In this document: piece by piece, positions 47,175 through 58,856 of the stretch
Layout of the letters: the number at the start of each line of letters is the position of its first letter
Position numbering within the stretch: the stretch's first letter is position 1
Assembly: GCF_900111345.1 (NCBI RefSeq)
Contig: NZ_FOGY01000002.1
Coordinates: 310,001 to 374,000, forward strand
Source: Psychrobacillus sp. OK032
GTDB taxonomy: Bacteria > Bacillota > Bacilli > Bacillales_A > Planococcaceae
Direction of reading: 5' to 3'
Length of the DNA stretch: 64,000 bases
Made by a program: the position numbers and the translations under genes
The notes under the pieces: generated by a model
Database searches by the model: none
What the model was told of the DNA's origin: nothing
Seen by the model: the letters and a program-made list of their open reading frames with translations, nothing else

Positions 47175-47935
47175 TGCACTCTTCCTTTCCATTTCGCTAA
47201 CTCATTAACTACATCTAATAATGTATACGTTTCTGGCATGACTTGCACAGTCGCACCTAATGATTCTAAATATTTTTTCGTAATATGACCAATTGTACAT
47301 ATTGTGAATCGATCATAACCTGTATGGACTCCTACACTTTTATGAAATACATTCGCGGTAGATGGACTTGTAAAAATAATCGAACAGCCCTCACCACTTT
47401 CCAGAAGTGCGCGAACTTGTTCTGTATTCTCATCTACTTCTACTGTCTCGTATATTGTCCATGTATCTATTACGTTTGGAAGCCCATCAATAATCGTTTT
47501 TTTTGCTAGGTCCCCTTTGAAAAACAAACAATTTTCATGTGCTGCAGAAACTGCAGGAAATTCTTTCACAAATACATCAGCACTAAAAACGGTAGGTGTA
47601 AAACTTACGTGAAAGCCTAAACTTTCTATTGCACATGCAGTTTTTGAACCAACTACTGCAATTTTCGCTTTAAATGTAGATGCGTTTATATCAAATTTTT
47701 TTATTTTCGAATAAAATGCATGGACGCTGCTTTGACTCGTAAAAATGAACCAATCATACTCGTAACAAGCAAGTAATTTCTGTTTATCATCTATCGAAAC
47801 AATTTCCTGTGTAGTTATTAAAGGAGTAATTACTGGATTACCTCCTAATCGTAACGTCAAATCGATTGCTTCAGATGATCTTAGTATCCCAGTAAAAATG
47901 ACATGCTCGTCTTGTAAAGGATGCTGATTAGACAT
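47171..47935 (-). CDS. hemD: Uroporphyrinogen-III synthase
   Basis: A 254-residue two-domain protein that closes hydroxymethylbilane into uroporphyrinogen III. It is poorly conserved as a family; [12 protein letters not shown] and the C-terminal [20 protein letters not shown] are typical. It overlaps hemC by 8 bp and hemB by 4 bp. Confidence 0.93.
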   Translation of the reverse strand: MSNQHPLQDEHVIFTGILRSSEAIDLTLRLGGNPVITPLITTQEIVSIDDKQKLLACYEYDWFIFTSQSSVHAFYSKIKKFDINASTFKAKIAVVGSKTACAIESLGFHVSFTPTVFSADVFVKEFPAVSAAHENCLFFKGDLAKKTIIDGLPNVIDTWTIYETVEVDENTEQVRALLESGEGCSIIFTSPSTANVFHKSVGVHTGYDRFTICTIGHITKKYLESLGATVQVMPETYTLLDVVNELAKWKGRVQ

Positions 47936-48857
47936 TTAAATCTGCCTTTACTTGTTGGATTAAATCATACGCTCCTTGTTCTGTAACTAGGCGCGCTACT
48001 TCTCTTCCCACTGTTTCAGCATCCGTCCCAGTTACTACCTCTTTATACACTACAGACGCATCCGGAGCTGCAACTAGTCCTGTCATTGTAATTTCATTTC
48101 CATTAATAACCGCATGTCCTGCTATGGGCACTTGGCATCCACCATCCATTGCAGCTAAAAACGCACGCTCTGCATGTACAGCATCCCAAGTTTCTTTATC
48201 CGAAAGCTTAGCAAGCTCTGCAAGTAACTCTGCATCATCTTCGCGACATTCAATTGCTAAAGACCCTTGCCCTACCGCCGGAACACAATCTTCTTGTGAC
48301 AAATATTCTGTCACTACTTCGTCACTCCAACCAAGGCGCTTAAGTCCCGCTGCAGCTAAAATAATCGCATCATATTCACCATCTTTTAGCTTTTGTAGTC
48401 TCGTATCCACATTTCCACGAATCCATTTAATCTCGATATCTGAACGCATTAAAAGTAGTTGAGCGCTTCTTCTTAAGCTACTCGTTCCAACTACTGCTCC
48501 TGATGGTAAATCTGCAAATTTTACGTGATTCGTAGAAATAAATGCATCTCGTTCATCTACTCGTTTTGGCGTACATCCCATCACTAGCCCCGGTGGCAGC
48601 ACCGAAGGCATATCTTTCATACTATGTACTGCAAAGTCGATTTCTTTGTCGTATAATGCTTGTTCAATTTCTTTTACAAAAAGACCTTTTCCACCAACTT
48701 TAGATAACGTCACATCTAAAATTTGGTCTCCTTTTGTAACAATCTCTTTTACTTCAAATTCAAAAGGAGCACCCATATCTTTCATTTGTTGTATAAACCA
48801 ATTTGTTTGTGTTAAAGCTAACTTACTTCTTCTTGAACCTACAATAATTTTACGCAT
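47928..48857 (-). CDS. hemC: Porphobilinogen deaminase
   Basis: A 309-residue hydroxymethylbilane synthase. It starts [20 protein letters not shown]. The catalytic aspartate is in [14 protein letters not shown], and the dipyrromethane cofactor cysteine in [14 protein letters not shown] (about residue 241). A 108-bp gap separates it from hemX. The start has AAAGG upstream. Confidence 0.98.
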   Translation of the reverse strand: MRKIIVGSRRSKLALTQTNWFIQQMKDMGAPFEFEVKEIVTKGDQILDVTLSKVGGKGLFVKEIEQALYDKEIDFAVHSMKDMPSVLPPGLVMGCTPKRVDERDAFISTNHVKFADLPSGAVVGTSSLRRSAQLLLMRSDIEIKWIRGNVDTRLQKLKDGEYDAIILAAAGLKRLGWSDEVVTEYLSQEDCVPAVGQGSLAIECREDDAELLAELAKLSDKETWDAVHAERAFLAAMDGGCQVPIAGHAVINGNEITMTGLVAAPDASVVYKEVVTGTDAETVGREVARLVTEQGAYDLIQQVKADLNV

Positions 48858-48965
48858 AATTTCGCTACCTTTCTATCAATTACGTCAATGCGTAATTGCT
48901 TCCAAATTTTGAATTGTGATTATACCTGCAGGAAGTACGTATGTTTTAACCCCTGCTGAATAAAA

Positions 48966-49796
48966 TTAATACCATAAATGAAATTCTGAGAATTGACTAC
49001 CTAATAAAAAATTGATCAAAACAAATAAAAATGCATATATATGAACCCAAGCATAGTTTGTACCAATAAACTTTGCTTGTTTTTTTATTACTAAGACGAC
49101 AACATATATAACTAATAGGAAGAAAGAACTTACTATCTTAAAATCAGCGATAGAAAATACATCCAGGGATACATATGCCCATTCTAACCCAAGAACTAAA
49201 CTTACAAACAACAGAGGAACTCCTACTAAAATAGATAATGTCATCCCTGTTTCTGCTTGTTTTAAGGATGGCAATCTAGAAAATTGCTTGGTCCATTTCT
49301 TCTTTTTTAGCACACGATATAAAATCAAGTATAATGTCGAAAAAACAAATGATAAAGAAAAAGCGACATATGCCATTAAAGCAAATGTAATATGAATAAA
49401 TAATAACTCAGATCGCAGTGTATCACCAACTGCAGACTGTTCAATCTGATTTGGTGCAAAGGTATGAATCGTCATAAAGATAAACCCAATCACATTCAAA
49501 AAGAATGCGGGTAAATCTAAGCGGAATATAAGTTGCAAAACTAAGGATAATAGAATGATTAACCATGCATAAAAATATATCCCCTCAAACAAAGATAAAA
49601 TTGGAAATCGCTTTGTTTCAATTATATACAACACTAAAAATACCGTTTGCAATATCCAAACAATTGAGAGCAGCCGCACCGCAATTCGGTGTGCATGACG
49701 ATCTTTATTTAAATAATCGATAAAATAAAAAACAAGACTAACGGATTGGAGGACGACCATTATCTCGTGTAGCCTTGTCATCGTCAAATCTGCCAT
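48966..49796 (-). CDS. hemX: HemX, cytochrome c assembly-like membrane protein
   Basis: A 276-residue membrane protein with eight hydrophobic helices, of the CcsA/HemX family. In B. subtilis HemX lowers the amount of glutamyl-tRNA reductase (HemA). It contains the family segment LLFIHITFALMAYVAFSLSF. The start has AAAGGGAG upstream. Unlike in B. subtilis, a hairpin with a T run lies between hemA and hemX. Confidence 0.93.
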   Translation of the reverse strand: MADLTMTRLHEIMVVLQSVSLVFYFIDYLNKDRHAHRIAVRLLSIVWILQTVFLVLYIIETKRFPILSLFEGIYFYAWLIILLSLVLQLIFRLDLPAFFLNVIGFIFMTIHTFAPNQIEQSAVGDTLRSELLFIHITFALMAYVAFSLSFVFSTLYLILYRVLKKKKWTKQFSRLPSLKQAETGMTLSILVGVPLLFVSLVLGLEWAYVSLDVFSIADFKIVSSFFLLVIYVVVLVIKKQAKFIGTNYAWVHIYAFLFVLINFLLGSQFSEFHLWY

Positions 49797-49822
49797 ATCA
49801 AATCTCCCTTTACATAAGAAAT

Positions 49823-49840
49823 GCGCTGGAGCTGGATCGA
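49823..49840. repeat. Solitary end of the interspersed repeat
   Basis: GCGCTGGAGCTGGATC is an exact reverse-complement match to the left end of copy 1 (GATCCAGCTCCAGCGC). No other end is found nearby. Confidence 0.55.
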
Positions 49841-49880
49841 TACTGAGTAAAAAAGTTTTTACCTTTATACCTACATATCA

Positions 49881-49930
49881 AAAAGGCGTCTTATATATCT
49901 ATTAGTTTCCATATAGATATAAAACGCCTC
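49881..49930 (-). terminator. Hairpin between hemA and hemX
   Basis: On the minus strand GGCGTTTTATATCTATAT pairs with ATAGATATATAAGACGCC, one bulge, then a T5 run. It is either a terminator of hemA or an attenuator reducing hemXCDBL expression. Confidence 0.75.
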
Positions 49931-49941
49931 CTTTTACTTCT

Positions 49942-51306
49942 TTAAAATGATAAGTTTTCTTTTAAATTTTGGGATTGGATAATAGATTGTTTTAAGTTAA
50001 TTTTCGCTTTTTCTGCTTGGTCGATAATTTCCTTTTGTACGTCTTCTTCAATTCCAAATATTTGTTGGAATAATTGCAGTTGTTCTACTGATTCTTTTGC
50101 TGTGGATAATTCCTTCACTTGCAAAATTGGCTCTTTCAACAGCTGATTAATAATAGATTTCGTGTGCTTATTTAAAATTTTCCGCTCACGATCAGTTAAA
50201 TTTGGCATTTTGTTTTCAATAGAAACCATTGTTTCAGATTGTATTCTGTTTGCTTTTTGACGAAGTGCCGAAATAATTGGGACAACTCCAAGCGTTGCGA
50301 TCCAATCATTAAATTGTTCCATTTCGGTTCCGATCATCTGGTTTATCTGACCAGCTGCTCGTTCACGTTCTGCTAAATTTGCTTCAACAATTCCTTGTAA
50401 ATCATCAATATCATATAAAAAGACATTTGGCAAATCACCAATTCTTGGGTCTAGATCACGTGGTACCGCGATATCTACCATAAAAAGTGGTTTACCTTTA
50501 CGTAATCGTTCCACAAACTGCATTAATTCGAAGTCAATTACAAAGTCTGTTGCACCTGTTGAACTGATTAGAATATCTGCTTCCAACAGAGCACATTGTA
50601 GCTCGTCCATCGGTTTTGCATTTCCTTCGAATTTCTCAGCAAGCTCTTTCGCTTTTTCAAAAGTACGGTTAATAACCGTTACTTTTTCTGCACCACTTCC
50701 GTGCAAGTTTTGGATGGCAAGCTCTCCCATTTTTCCAGCACCTAAAATGACTACATGTTTATGTTTTAACGTACCGAAAATTTTCTTTCCAAGCTCCACT
50801 GCTGCATAAGAAACGGAAACTGCATTTTCACCAATAGCTGTTTCTGAATGTGCACGCTTTGCAAATGTAACAGCTTGTTTAAATAATTGATTGAAAACGG
50901 TTCCGGTTGTCCCATTTTCTTGACCATTTAGAAAGCTTTTTCTCACTTGGCCAAGTATTTGTGTTTCCCCAAGTACCATCGAATCTATCCCTGCAGTAAC
51001 TCGGAACAAATGATTATTTGCTTCATTGTCTTCATGGATAAATAAATAGTTAGATAAGTCTTCTAAAGGAATATCAAACCAATTTGCTAAAAATTGCTTA
51101 ACATAATATTTGCCTGTATGTAATTGATCTACTGTCGCGTATATTTCTGTACGGTTACAAGTAGATACAATGACATTTTCGAGTATGCTTTTTTGCCCTT
51201 GTAATGCTCGCATTGCATTCGGAAGCTCTGTTTCGACAAATGATAGCTTTTCTCGAATTTCAACTGGAGCAGTACGATAATTGACACCTACCACGATTGT
51301 ATGCAT
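49942..51306 (-). CDS. hemA: Glutamyl-tRNA reductase
   Basis: A 454-residue enzyme reducing glutamyl-tRNA to glutamate-1-semialdehyde, the first committed step of heme synthesis. It starts [20 protein letters not shown]. The catalytic cysteine is in [11 protein letters not shown], the NADPH loop in [12 protein letters not shown], and a C-terminal dimerisation helix follows. The start ATG at 51306 matches the family N-terminus; nine further upstream codons are open but not conserved. Confidence 0.97.
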   Translation of the reverse strand: MHTIVVGVNYRTAPVEIREKLSFVETELPNAMRALQGQKSILENVIVSTCNRTEIYATVDQLHTGKYYVKQFLANWFDIPLEDLSNYLFIHEDNEANNHLFRVTAGIDSMVLGETQILGQVRKSFLNGQENGTTGTVFNQLFKQAVTFAKRAHSETAIGENAVSVSYAAVELGKKIFGTLKHKHVVILGAGKMGELAIQNLHGSGAEKVTVINRTFEKAKELAEKFEGNAKPMDELQCALLEADILISSTGATDFVIDFELMQFVERLRKGKPLFMVDIAVPRDLDPRIGDLPNVFLYDIDDLQGIVEANLAERERAAGQINQMIGTEMEQFNDWIATLGVVPIISALRQKANRIQSETMVSIENKMPNLTDRERKILNKHTKSIINQLLKEPILQVKELSTAKESVEQLQLFQQIFGIEEDVQKEIIDQAEKAKINLKQSIIQSQNLKENLSF

Positions 51307-51345
51307 GGAATCATGTCTCCCTTTCACGTTCATTTCATTAGCCCT

Positions 51346-51354
51346 ATTATAGCA
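51346..51354 (-). promoter_or_regulatory. Extended -10 promoter of hemA
   Basis: On the minus strand TGCTATAAT gives a consensus -10 with a TGn extension. The -35 region is weak. It lies about 40 bp from the hemA start codon. Confidence 0.6.
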
Positions 51355-51506
51355 TAGCTTTTCCGCAGGTTATTAATCATTTGTGAACAAGCTATGAAAT
51401 CTTAATTAGAATGATTATAAAATAATATTAACAAACAACTTGGCCATTTACAAGGCAATAGCTTGAATGCGAAATATGCAGAAAATTAGCGAATAGAAAA
51501 CTGCAG

Positions 51507-51550
51507 AAAAAAGATTATGTAGAGATATATTACCCTACATAATCTTTTTT
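51507..51550. terminator. Terminator after ysxC
   Basis: AAAAAAGATTATGTAG pairs perfectly with CTACATAATCTTTTTT (51507-51522 with 51535-51550). It ends the lonA-ysxC transcript and is symmetric enough to work on both strands. Confidence 0.9.
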
Positions 51551-51585
51551 AACTAACTATACAATCTGACTGTTCTAATAGAAAA

Positions 51586-52167
51586 TTACATTCTACTTTC
51601 AATCTCAGCCCAGGCAGTATCGTAACCTAAACCTGTTTCAGATGAGAATACGACAAGTGGATCGCCTTTTTCCATCTGCAGTTCCTCTTTGACTATCTTT
51701 TTATGCTTGTCCCATTTACCTTTAGGGATTTTATCTGCTTTTGTCGCAACTACAATACATGGAATATTATAATGCTTTAAAAAGTCATACATCATGCAAT
51801 CATCCGCTGTTGGAGGATGACGTAAATCTACAAGTAGCACGACTGCTTTTAAAACATCGCGAGAGGTGAAATATGTCTCAATCATTTTCCCCCATGCTGC
51901 ACGTTCTGTCTTTGATACTTTGGCATAACCGTACCCAGGTACATCCACAAAAAGTAAATCTTCCTCTAATTTATAAAAATTTAGCGTTTGTGTTTTTCCT
52001 GGCTTAGATGAAATGCGCGCCATACTTTTTCGACCAATCATTTTATTGATAAAAGACGATTTACCAACATTCGAACGTCCTGCTAACGCGAATTCTGGTA
52101 AGCCTCCTTCTGGATATTGCGCTGGTCTTACAGCACTTATAAGTAGCTCGACGTTATTGATTTTCAT
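51586..52167 (-). CDS. ysxC: Ribosome biogenesis GTPase EngB/YsxC
   Basis: A 193-residue essential GTPase for 50S subunit assembly. The P-loop [12 protein letters not shown] is at about residues 29-40, followed by [13 protein letters not shown] and [13 protein letters not shown]. It overlaps the lonA stop by 4 bp, the B. subtilis order. The start has GGAGGAG upstream. Confidence 0.98.
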   Translation of the reverse strand: MKINNVELLISAVRPAQYPEGGLPEFALAGRSNVGKSSFINKMIGRKSMARISSKPGKTQTLNFYKLEEDLLFVDVPGYGYAKVSKTERAAWGKMIETYFTSRDVLKAVVLLVDLRHPPTADDCMMYDFLKHYNIPCIVVATKADKIPKGKWDKHKKIVKEELQMEKGDPLVVFSSETGLGYDTAWAEIESRM

Positions 52168-54488
52168 TTTTTTGTCTCCTCCAATGCTAATTGAAGCACC
52201 TCTTGAGCATCGGAAACAAAATGAAATGTTAATACTTCACGAACACTTTCTGGAATATCTTCAATATCACGCTCATTGTCTTTTGGGCAAATAATCGTTG
52301 TTAACCCCGCGCGATGTGCACTTAATGTTTTTTCTTTTAATCCACCAATTGGTAATACTCTTCCTCTTAGTGTTACTTCTCCCGTCATTCCAATTTCTCG
52401 TTTGATTGGACGTTTTGACAAAGCGGATACAAGTGCTGTAACAATTGTAATTCCCGCTGACGGTCCATCTTTCGGAACTGCTCCTTCTGGTACATGTATA
52501 TGGATATCTTTGTTTTCGTGGAATGATGCATCAATACCAAATACCTCCGCTTTGGAGCGGACATAGGATAACGCTGTTTGAGCAGATTCTTTCATAACAT
52601 CCCCGAGCTTCCCAGTTAGTTGAAGTTTTCCACTTCCTGCAGATAAAGATACTTCAATTTGCAAAGTATCGCCACCAACCGTTGTATAAGCTAGCCCTGT
52701 TGCTACACCTATCTGGTTTTCTGTTTCTGCAAGGCCGAATCTGAATTTTCGTTTGCCGATTGTATCTTCTAAATTTTTCGTTGAAATAGTTATTCTTTTT
52801 TTGTCTCCGGAAACGATTTGGAGTGCTGCTTTTCTGCAAACATTTGCTAGTACACGATTTAAACCCCTTACCCCTGCTTCTCGTGTAAAATGTCGGATAA
52901 TATCTATAATCGCATCATCTTTCAATTGAAGCTGAGATTTTGTTAATCCATGCTCTTTTATTTGCTTTGGTAGTAGATGATTTTTAGCAATCGAAAGCTT
53001 TTCCATTTCCGTATATCCGGCAAGGGTAATAATTTCCATTCGATCTCGTAATGGACCAGGAATTGTACTTAAATCATTCGCGGTAGCAATAAATAACACA
53101 TTAGATAAATCATATGTTTCTTCTATATAATGATCACTAAATGTATTATTTTGTTCCGGATCTAACACTTCTAGCATAGCAGCAGAAGGGTCTCCTCTAA
53201 AGTCATTTGACATTTTATCAATTTCATCTAACAAAAATAGTGGGTTGATCGTACCTGCTTTTTTCATCCCTTGAATGATGCGTCCTGGCATTGAACCTAC
53301 ATAGGTTCGACGGTGCCCACGAATTTCTGATTCGTCGCGTACCCCACCTAATGAAATCCGAACAAAATTACGGCCTAATGATTCAGCAATAGACTTCGCA
53401 AGTGAAGTTTTTCCCACCCCAGGAGGTCCTGCTAAACAAAGGATTGGTCCACGCAATGATTTCGTTAATTGGCGAACGGCTAAATATTCTAAAATTCTTT
53501 CTTTTACAGTCTCTAATCCTTCATGGTCTCGATTTAATATCTCTTCAGAACGTTTAATATCTAATTGATCTTCTGTTGATTTTGACCAAGGAATAGATAC
53601 AATCCAATCGATATAATTCCGAATCACTCCGCTTTCGGGCGCCTGAGATGGTAATTTTTCGTAACGATTTAATTCTTTTAACACATTTTTTTTAGTCGTT
53701 TCAGGTAGTCCCGCTTCTTCAATACGTTTTTTCAACTCTACTACTTCACCAGTTTTACCTTCTTTTTCTCCAAGCTCGGTTTGAATCGCTTTCATTTGCT
53801 CACGAAGGTAAAACTCTTTTTGTGTTCGTTCCATTGCTTGTTTGACACGTGTATTAATCTTCTGTTCTAGATTGAGTATTTCCTGCTCATTGAATAATCG
53901 TGCAATCAATACTTCTAACCGCTCTTTTACATCCATTATTTCTAAAATTTCTTGTTTTCCGGAAATTTTTAAAGGTAAATGGGATGCAACCATATCTGCT
54001 AATCGCCCAGGTTCCTCGATATCTATTACGGAATTATATGTTTCTTCTGATACGTTTTTGGATACTTTTGAATAATTTTCAAAATTATGTAGTAACGTAC
54101 GCATAAGCGCTTCGTCTTCCTGATCTGCTTTTTCTGGTTCAATATATGCAGAAACAGTTACTTCATCAAACGTATCTGTTTTTTTATAATCATCCCAAAT
54201 CGCACGTTGCAATCCTTCTACTAACACACGCATCGTTCCATTTGGGAGCTTCACCATTTGTTTTACAGTTGCAATCACACCAACATCATATAAATCTTCC
54301 ATGATTGGTTGTTCTATAGCCATATCTCTTTGTGCAGATAAAAACAACTTTTCTTCACGTAACATCGCTTCGTTTAAAGCCGCGATGGAACGTTCACGCC
54401 CTACATCGACATGAAGAATCATCGTAGGAAATACTAATAACCCTCTAAGAGGTAATACTGGATAGTATGTCATATTTTTGTTTGCCAT
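52164..54488 (-). CDS. lonA: ATP-dependent protease LonA
   Basis: A 774-residue AAA+ protease. N-terminal substrate domain ([16 protein letters not shown]), Walker [13 protein letters not shown] at about residue 357, and a C-terminal protease domain with catalytic Ser in [12 protein letters not shown] and Lys in [13 protein letters not shown]. Length is standard. B. subtilis has lonB between lonA and clpX; here clpX is directly upstream. Confidence 0.98.
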   Translation of the reverse strand: MANKNMTYYPVLPLRGLLVFPTMILHVDVGRERSIAALNEAMLREEKLFLSAQRDMAIEQPIMEDLYDVGVIATVKQMVKLPNGTMRVLVEGLQRAIWDDYKKTDTFDEVTVSAYIEPEKADQEDEALMRTLLHNFENYSKVSKNVSEETYNSVIDIEEPGRLADMVASHLPLKISGKQEILEIMDVKERLEVLIARLFNEQEILNLEQKINTRVKQAMERTQKEFYLREQMKAIQTELGEKEGKTGEVVELKKRIEEAGLPETTKKNVLKELNRYEKLPSQAPESGVIRNYIDWIVSIPWSKSTEDQLDIKRSEEILNRDHEGLETVKERILEYLAVRQLTKSLRGPILCLAGPPGVGKTSLAKSIAESLGRNFVRISLGGVRDESEIRGHRRTYVGSMPGRIIQGMKKAGTINPLFLLDEIDKMSNDFRGDPSAAMLEVLDPEQNNTFSDHYIEETYDLSNVLFIATANDLSTIPGPLRDRMEIITLAGYTEMEKLSIAKNHLLPKQIKEHGLTKSQLQLKDDAIIDIIRHFTREAGVRGLNRVLANVCRKAALQIVSGDKKRITISTKNLEDTIGKRKFRFGLAETENQIGVATGLAYTTVGGDTLQIEVSLSAGSGKLQLTGKLGDVMKESAQTALSYVRSKAEVFGIDASFHENKDIHIHVPEGAVPKDGPSAGITIVTALVSALSKRPIKREIGMTGEVTLRGRVLPIGGLKEKTLSAHRAGLTTIICPKDNERDIEDIPESVREVLTFHFVSDAQEVLQLALEETKK

Positions 54489-54596
54489 TTCGGGAAGTCA
54501 CCTCCAACTTATTCTGTCCGAATCGTACGATAAAAATACGGTTCAATCCTTCTATTCCGCTCTTCCCTATTTTCTCCAAAAGGAAACGTAAGAAGA

Positions 54597-54649
54597 AAAA
54601 GCTGACATCCTTGCTTGCGCTAAGCACGCGCAGGTTGGAAGCCAGCTTA
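54597..54649 (-). terminator. Terminator after clpX
   Basis: A branched hairpin: on the minus strand AAGCTGGC pairs with GTCAGCTT, with an inner GCTTAGCGCAAGC stem, ending in a T5 tract. It overlaps the upstream region of lonA. Confidence 0.7.
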
Positions 54650-54665
54650 TATCATCAACATCAAG

Positions 54666-55934
54666 TTATGCAGATGTTTTTTCGTTATCTTTTTCTACTT
54701 CAGTGCCATCCTCTAACAAAAGTTTTGGACGTGCTTTATCTGTAATAGATTCTTTCGTGATTACACACTCAACAATATCTTCGCGCGATGGTAACTCGTA
54801 CATCACGTCTAACATGATATTTTCAATAATAGAACGGAGACCACGAGCCCCAGTTTTACGTTCAATCGCTTCTTTCGCAATTTCAATTAATGCATCATCT
54901 TCAAATGTTAGTTTTACATTATCTAATTCGATCATTTTTTGATATTGCTTCACAAGAGCATTTTTAGGCTCCGTTAAGATTTGTACAAGCGCTTCATTGT
55001 CTAACTGTTCTAAGCTTGCAAGTACCGGTAAACGACCGATAAACTCTGGAATTAGCCCGAATTTCAATAAATCTTCTGGAATTAACTGACTAAGTACAGA
55101 ACCTGCTTCTATTTCCACTTTGTTTGGATCAGCACCGAAACCAATTACTTTCTCACCTAGACGGCGTTTAATAATTTGTTCGATTCCGTCAAATGCACCA
55201 CCAACGACAAATAAAATATTCGTTGTATCAATTTGTATGAACTCTTGATGTGGATGCTTACGACCACCTTGTGGTGGAACACTAGCAACGGTACCTTCTA
55301 ATATTTTAAGTAGCGCTTGTTGAACACCTTCACCTGAAACGTCTCTAGTAATAGAAGGATTTTCAGATTTGCGTGCTACTTTATCTATTTCATCGATATA
55401 AATAATACCTTTTTCTGCTTTTTCAATATCATAATCCGCAGACTGAATAAGTTTTAAAAGAATATTTTCGACATCTTCCCCAACATAGCCCGCTTCCGTT
55501 AAAGAAGTCGCATCTGCAATAGCAAATGGTACGTTCAAAATACGTGCTAATGTTTGTGCTAGCAATGTTTTACCACTACCAGTAGGTCCGATCAGTACGA
55601 TATTTGATTTAGATAATTCTACTTCATCGATTACGCTATTTGAATTGATGCGTTTGTAATGGTTGTACACTGCAACTGCAAGTGATTTTTTTGCTCTTTC
55701 CTGCCCAATTACATATTCATCTAAAATAGATAAAATCTCTTTTGGTTTTGGAACTTCTTTAAACTCTACTTCTTCTTCGATACCAAGCTCTTCTTCTACA
55801 ATTTCAGAACATAAGTCGATACATTCGTCACAAATATAGACACCTGGTCCTGCGACTAACTTACGAACTTGTTCTTGTGGTTTTCCACAAAAAGAACATT
55901 TTAAGTTCCCTTTTTCATCATTGAATTTGAACAA
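54666..55934 (-). CDS. clpX: ATP-dependent Clp protease ATP-binding subunit ClpX
   Basis: A 422-residue unfoldase that feeds ClpP. The N-terminal zinc-binding domain has CSFCGK and CDECIDLC, Walker A is [12 protein letters not shown], Walker [11 protein letters not shown]-type ([14 protein letters not shown]). The start is TTG at 55934, giving (M)[12 protein letters not shown] as in the family, with AGGGG 8 nt upstream. A GTG three codons earlier is inside the ribosome binding region. Confidence 0.97.
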   Translation of the reverse strand: MFKFNDEKGNLKCSFCGKPQEQVRKLVAGPGVYICDECIDLCSEIVEEELGIEEEVEFKEVPKPKEILSILDEYVIGQERAKKSLAVAVYNHYKRINSNSVIDEVELSKSNIVLIGPTGSGKTLLAQTLARILNVPFAIADATSLTEAGYVGEDVENILLKLIQSADYDIEKAEKGIIYIDEIDKVARKSENPSITRDVSGEGVQQALLKILEGTVASVPPQGGRKHPHQEFIQIDTTNILFVVGGAFDGIEQIIKRRLGEKVIGFGADPNKVEIEAGSVLSQLIPEDLLKFGLIPEFIGRLPVLASLEQLDNEALVQILTEPKNALVKQYQKMIELDNVKLTFEDDALIEIAKEAIERKTGARGLRSIIENIMLDVMYELPSREDIVECVITKESITDKARPKLLLEDGTEVEKDNEKTSA

Positions 55935-56030
55935 AATATTCACCCCTATTCAAACAATTATCTTACAAGATTCTTATTAAGTAATCAAATAATACGTTTA
56001 TGTTTTATATCCGTGTAACCTATGTATGGT

Positions 56031-56069
56031 ATAAAACAAGGCACAGACATTTGCTGTACCTTGTTTTAT
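56031..56069 (-). terminator. Terminator after tig
   Basis: ATAAAACAAGGCACAG pairs with CTGTACCTTGTTTTAT (56031-56046 with 56054-56069), one mismatch. Confidence 0.8.
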
Positions 56070-56126
56070 ATTATAACGCTATCATGTCTGAATAAGAAAG
56101 TATAAACTCTGTTACCCATACTTTTT

Positions 56127-56240
56127 CCAGCTCTAGCGCCGTGGGTTCAACTGTCAGAGGTCTGCATGTTATGCGGCGTTGCTACATGATGTAAAGAACT
56201 TAGACTGTCTCCCCTTGACATAGGCGCTTGCACTGTTCTA
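56127..56240. repeat. Interspersed intergenic repeat, copy 3 (after tig)
   Basis: It starts CCAGCTCTAGCGCC and ends CATAGGCGCTTGCACTGTTC, with AAGAACTTAGACTGTCTCCC inside. It shares ends and the ACTTAGACTGT block with copy 1. It begins 6 bp after the tig stop codon. Confidence 0.75.
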
Positions 56241-56246
56241 AGTAAA

Positions 56247-57527
56247 TTATGAAATTTTAGCGTTCTCTACTAAGAATTCAACTGTTTTTTGGAAACGAAT
56301 GTCGTTTTCAAGTACTGCTGTACCACCAAGTGCTTTTTTAATATCTTCAGCGGCCATGTTGAATTGTGCAGCCATTTTTTCAAGTTCTGCATTTACATCT
56401 TCTTCTGTAGATTCCAATGCTTCTTTTTCAGCAATTGCTTCAAGTGTTAAGGAAACTTTTACGCGGCTGTTTGCATCTTCTTGCATTTGAGCACGTAAAG
56501 CTGCTTCGTCTTGACCAGAGAATTGATAATAAAGATCTAGGTTCATCCCTTGTTGTTCTAAACGTTGACCAAATTCTTGAAGCATACGATCTGTCTCAGA
56601 CTCAATCATTGCCTCTGGAATGTCAATTGTTGCATTAGCTGCAGCTGCTTCTACTAAATTGTCGCGAAGTGTTTGTGCTGCTAATTGTTTTTTCTCTTCA
56701 GTTGTTGCTTCTTTTAATTTTGCACGCAATGCTTCGATACCTTCTACTTCAGCATCTACTTCTTTTGCAAAATCGTCGTTAAGCTCAGGTAGTTCTTTAC
56801 CTTTAACTTCTTTTACAGTTACTTTGAAAACAGCTTTTTTACCTGCTAATTCAGCAGCGTGGTATTCTTCTGGGAAAGTTACTTCTACGTCTTTTGACTC
56901 TCCAGTTTTTATACCTACTAATTGTTCTTCAAAACCTGGGATGAATGAGTTAGAACCGATTTCTAGTGGGTAGTCTGTTCCCGCTCCACCTTCAAATGCA
57001 ACGTCATCAACGAAACCTTCAAAGTCAATTACAGCAGTATCGCCTTCTACGATTGCATCTTCTTTTACAACTAATTCAGCTAAACGAGTTTGTTGGCTTT
57101 TTAGTTGCTCTTCGATTTCTTCATCTGAAACAGTTTCGTCTAATTTTGTAACTTCTAAACCTTTGTAATCGCCTAATGTAACTTCTGGTTTTACAACAAC
57201 TTTCGCAGTAAATACTAAAGGTTGTCCTTTTTCCATTGTTACGATATCGATTTCTGGTTGATCCACTGGATTAATATCAGCTTCATCAACAGCTGCTGAA
57301 TACGCATGTGGAAGAATGTAATCTAATGCCTCTTGGTATAAAGATTCTACACCATACATTTTTTCGAACATTTGACGTGGCATTTTTCCTTTACGGAAAC
57401 CAGGTACATTAATTTGTTTTACTACTTTTTTAAATGCTTGGTCTAAGCCATTAGCTACTACATCCGCAGTTACCTCAATTGTTAATAGACCATTATTACC
57501 TTCTTGTTTTTCCCATTTAACTGACAT
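56247..57527 (-). CDS. tig: Trigger factor
   Basis: A 426-residue ribosome-bound chaperone and prolyl isomerase. The N-terminal ribosome-binding signature [10 protein letters not shown] is at about residues 43-52, an FKBP-type domain follows ([20 protein letters not shown], about 150-240), then the helical arms. The start ATG at 57527 has GGAGG upstream; the frame upstream is not conserved. Confidence 0.97.
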   Translation of the reverse strand: MSVKWEKQEGNNGLLTIEVTADVVANGLDQAFKKVVKQINVPGFRKGKMPRQMFEKMYGVESLYQEALDYILPHAYSAAVDEADINPVDQPEIDIVTMEKGQPLVFTAKVVVKPEVTLGDYKGLEVTKLDETVSDEEIEEQLKSQQTRLAELVVKEDAIVEGDTAVIDFEGFVDDVAFEGGAGTDYPLEIGSNSFIPGFEEQLVGIKTGESKDVEVTFPEEYHAAELAGKKAVFKVTVKEVKGKELPELNDDFAKEVDAEVEGIEALRAKLKEATTEEKKQLAAQTLRDNLVEAAAANATIDIPEAMIESETDRMLQEFGQRLEQQGMNLDLYYQFSGQDEAALRAQMQEDANSRVKVSLTLEAIAEKEALESTEEDVNAELEKMAAQFNMAAEDIKKALGGTAVLENDIRFQKTVEFLVENAKIS

Positions 57528-57620
57528 ATATTCTACCTCCAAAAAATAAATTACAATAATTTAGCAGCCTGTATATAAAAGACAGGACAGGTTTTCACTA
57601 ATTATATTGACAACTTGTAT

Positions 57621-57648
57621 ATTATAGCATAGTTGAATAGACTTTCAA
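57621..57648 (-). promoter_or_regulatory. SigA-type promoter of tig
   Basis: On the minus strand TTGAAA (57643-57648), 16 bp, then TATAAT (57621-57626) preceded by TGC. It lies between ysoA and tig, about 95 bp upstream of the tig start. Confidence 0.8.
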
Positions 57649-57650
57649 CA

Positions 57651-58652
57651 TTATTCATCCTCTATTATATGTGTCGAGTCTTCCAATAACTTAATTAACT
57701 CATACAACTCATTTGGTTGTACACTTTCGTTTCCAAATAACGTCTCAACAAAATTTACATATTCTTGTGCAACTGCTTCATCGCTATATGCTTCCCAATC
57801 GAATGGAAATAATGCATACGCATGGCTATGTACTAATCCTACCGTCAACTGTAATTTGGAAGGGTCTTTATCTAAAATACCATAGATATGCCTTTTAATA
57901 AACTCTATTCGTTCCATTGCATTTGGACTAGGAGGTGAAACTGGATTCACTATTTTTTTAACACCAAACTTTTCAATTAGTATATTAGTTGTCTCCCCAT
58001 TTGCTCCTAGGAGTAATAATGCAAGCGTTTGTACAGTTGGAGATACTTTTTTACTTTGGGCAATGTCAATAATATCGGTGAGTACTTCGTTTGATTCTAT
58101 GTGAAATGCTTCTTGTAACAATGCTTCTTGCTCCAATAAGTTTAGTTTTACAAAATTATCGATTGCAAATCTGTCCTTATCAACACTGGATATAATCTCC
58201 GTGTCATTGGCAAGAAAACTTTCCTGTTCCATTGCAAGTCGCCCACTCAATTCTTTTAATTGTAGGAAATTTTTTTTTCTTTCATTCGTAAACCTTTTAT
58301 CTACAAGTAATTTATTTAACACACTATCAACTTCATGATAAGCTTTTAGGTCGAGTAAGATAGTTAAGTAAAGTTCGACGATTTGTTCGAACAATGGTGA
58401 TCTTTTCTTAAGTAGATTTTCACAGATCACTTTCGCTTCTGTTTGACGATTAGTTTCTAATAGAGAGAGTATGTATACAATTAATATCGTGTCGTCTAGT
58501 TCAATATGTTCCTTAGCTTGATCAAAGCATTTAGCTGCTTCTATATGATTATTTACTTCCGCAAACGCTAATCCGTCCGCTAATAGCTTTTCAACCATTC
58601 CCGGAAAGAAAATAATATTTTCTTTCGTTTTAGGAACATGTTTTTTTTTCAT
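57651..58652 (-). CDS. YsoA-like TPR protein
   Basis: A 333-residue protein with an N-terminal tetratricopeptide region (about 15-125: LLADGLAFAEVNNHIEAAKC, then VYILSLLETNRQTEAKVIC, VELYLTILLDLKAYHEVDSV). The C-terminal half is helical and unlabelled. B. subtilis ysoA lies just upstream of tig in the same orientation. The function is unknown; TPR units suggest protein binding. There is no signal peptide. Confidence 0.75.
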   Translation of the reverse strand: MKKKHVPKTKENIIFFPGMVEKLLADGLAFAEVNNHIEAAKCFDQAKEHIELDDTILIVYILSLLETNRQTEAKVICENLLKKRSPLFEQIVELYLTILLDLKAYHEVDSVLNKLLVDKRFTNERKKNFLQLKELSGRLAMEQESFLANDTEIISSVDKDRFAIDNFVKLNLLEQEALLQEAFHIESNEVLTDIIDIAQSKKVSPTVQTLALLLLGANGETTNILIEKFGVKKIVNPVSPPSPNAMERIEFIKRHIYGILDKDPSKLQLTVGLVHSHAYALFPFDWEAYSDEAVAQEYVNFVETLFGNESVQPNELYELIKLLEDSTHIIEDE

Positions 58653-58795
58653 TTTACTCGCCTGCCTTTGCCTTTAATATACCTATATACTATATCAATT
58701 TATATTTTTTTACTATATGCAGCTAACCTTTTTCTGAAAATTTCAACATCAATCTTAAATTCCGTCTAAATTGGACAATTGCATATAAAAAAAAA

Positions 58796-58820
58796 CGACT
58801 GGATAAACATTATCCAGTCG
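58796..58820 (-). terminator. Terminator after the HEXXH gene
   Basis: CGACTGGATA pairs with TATCCAGTCG around a short loop, with T9 on the minus strand. The interval 58653-58795 shows nothing else. Confidence 0.9.
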
Positions 58821-58856
58821 GCAATTTATTACGTATAAAGTTGAAGAGAGTAGCCT

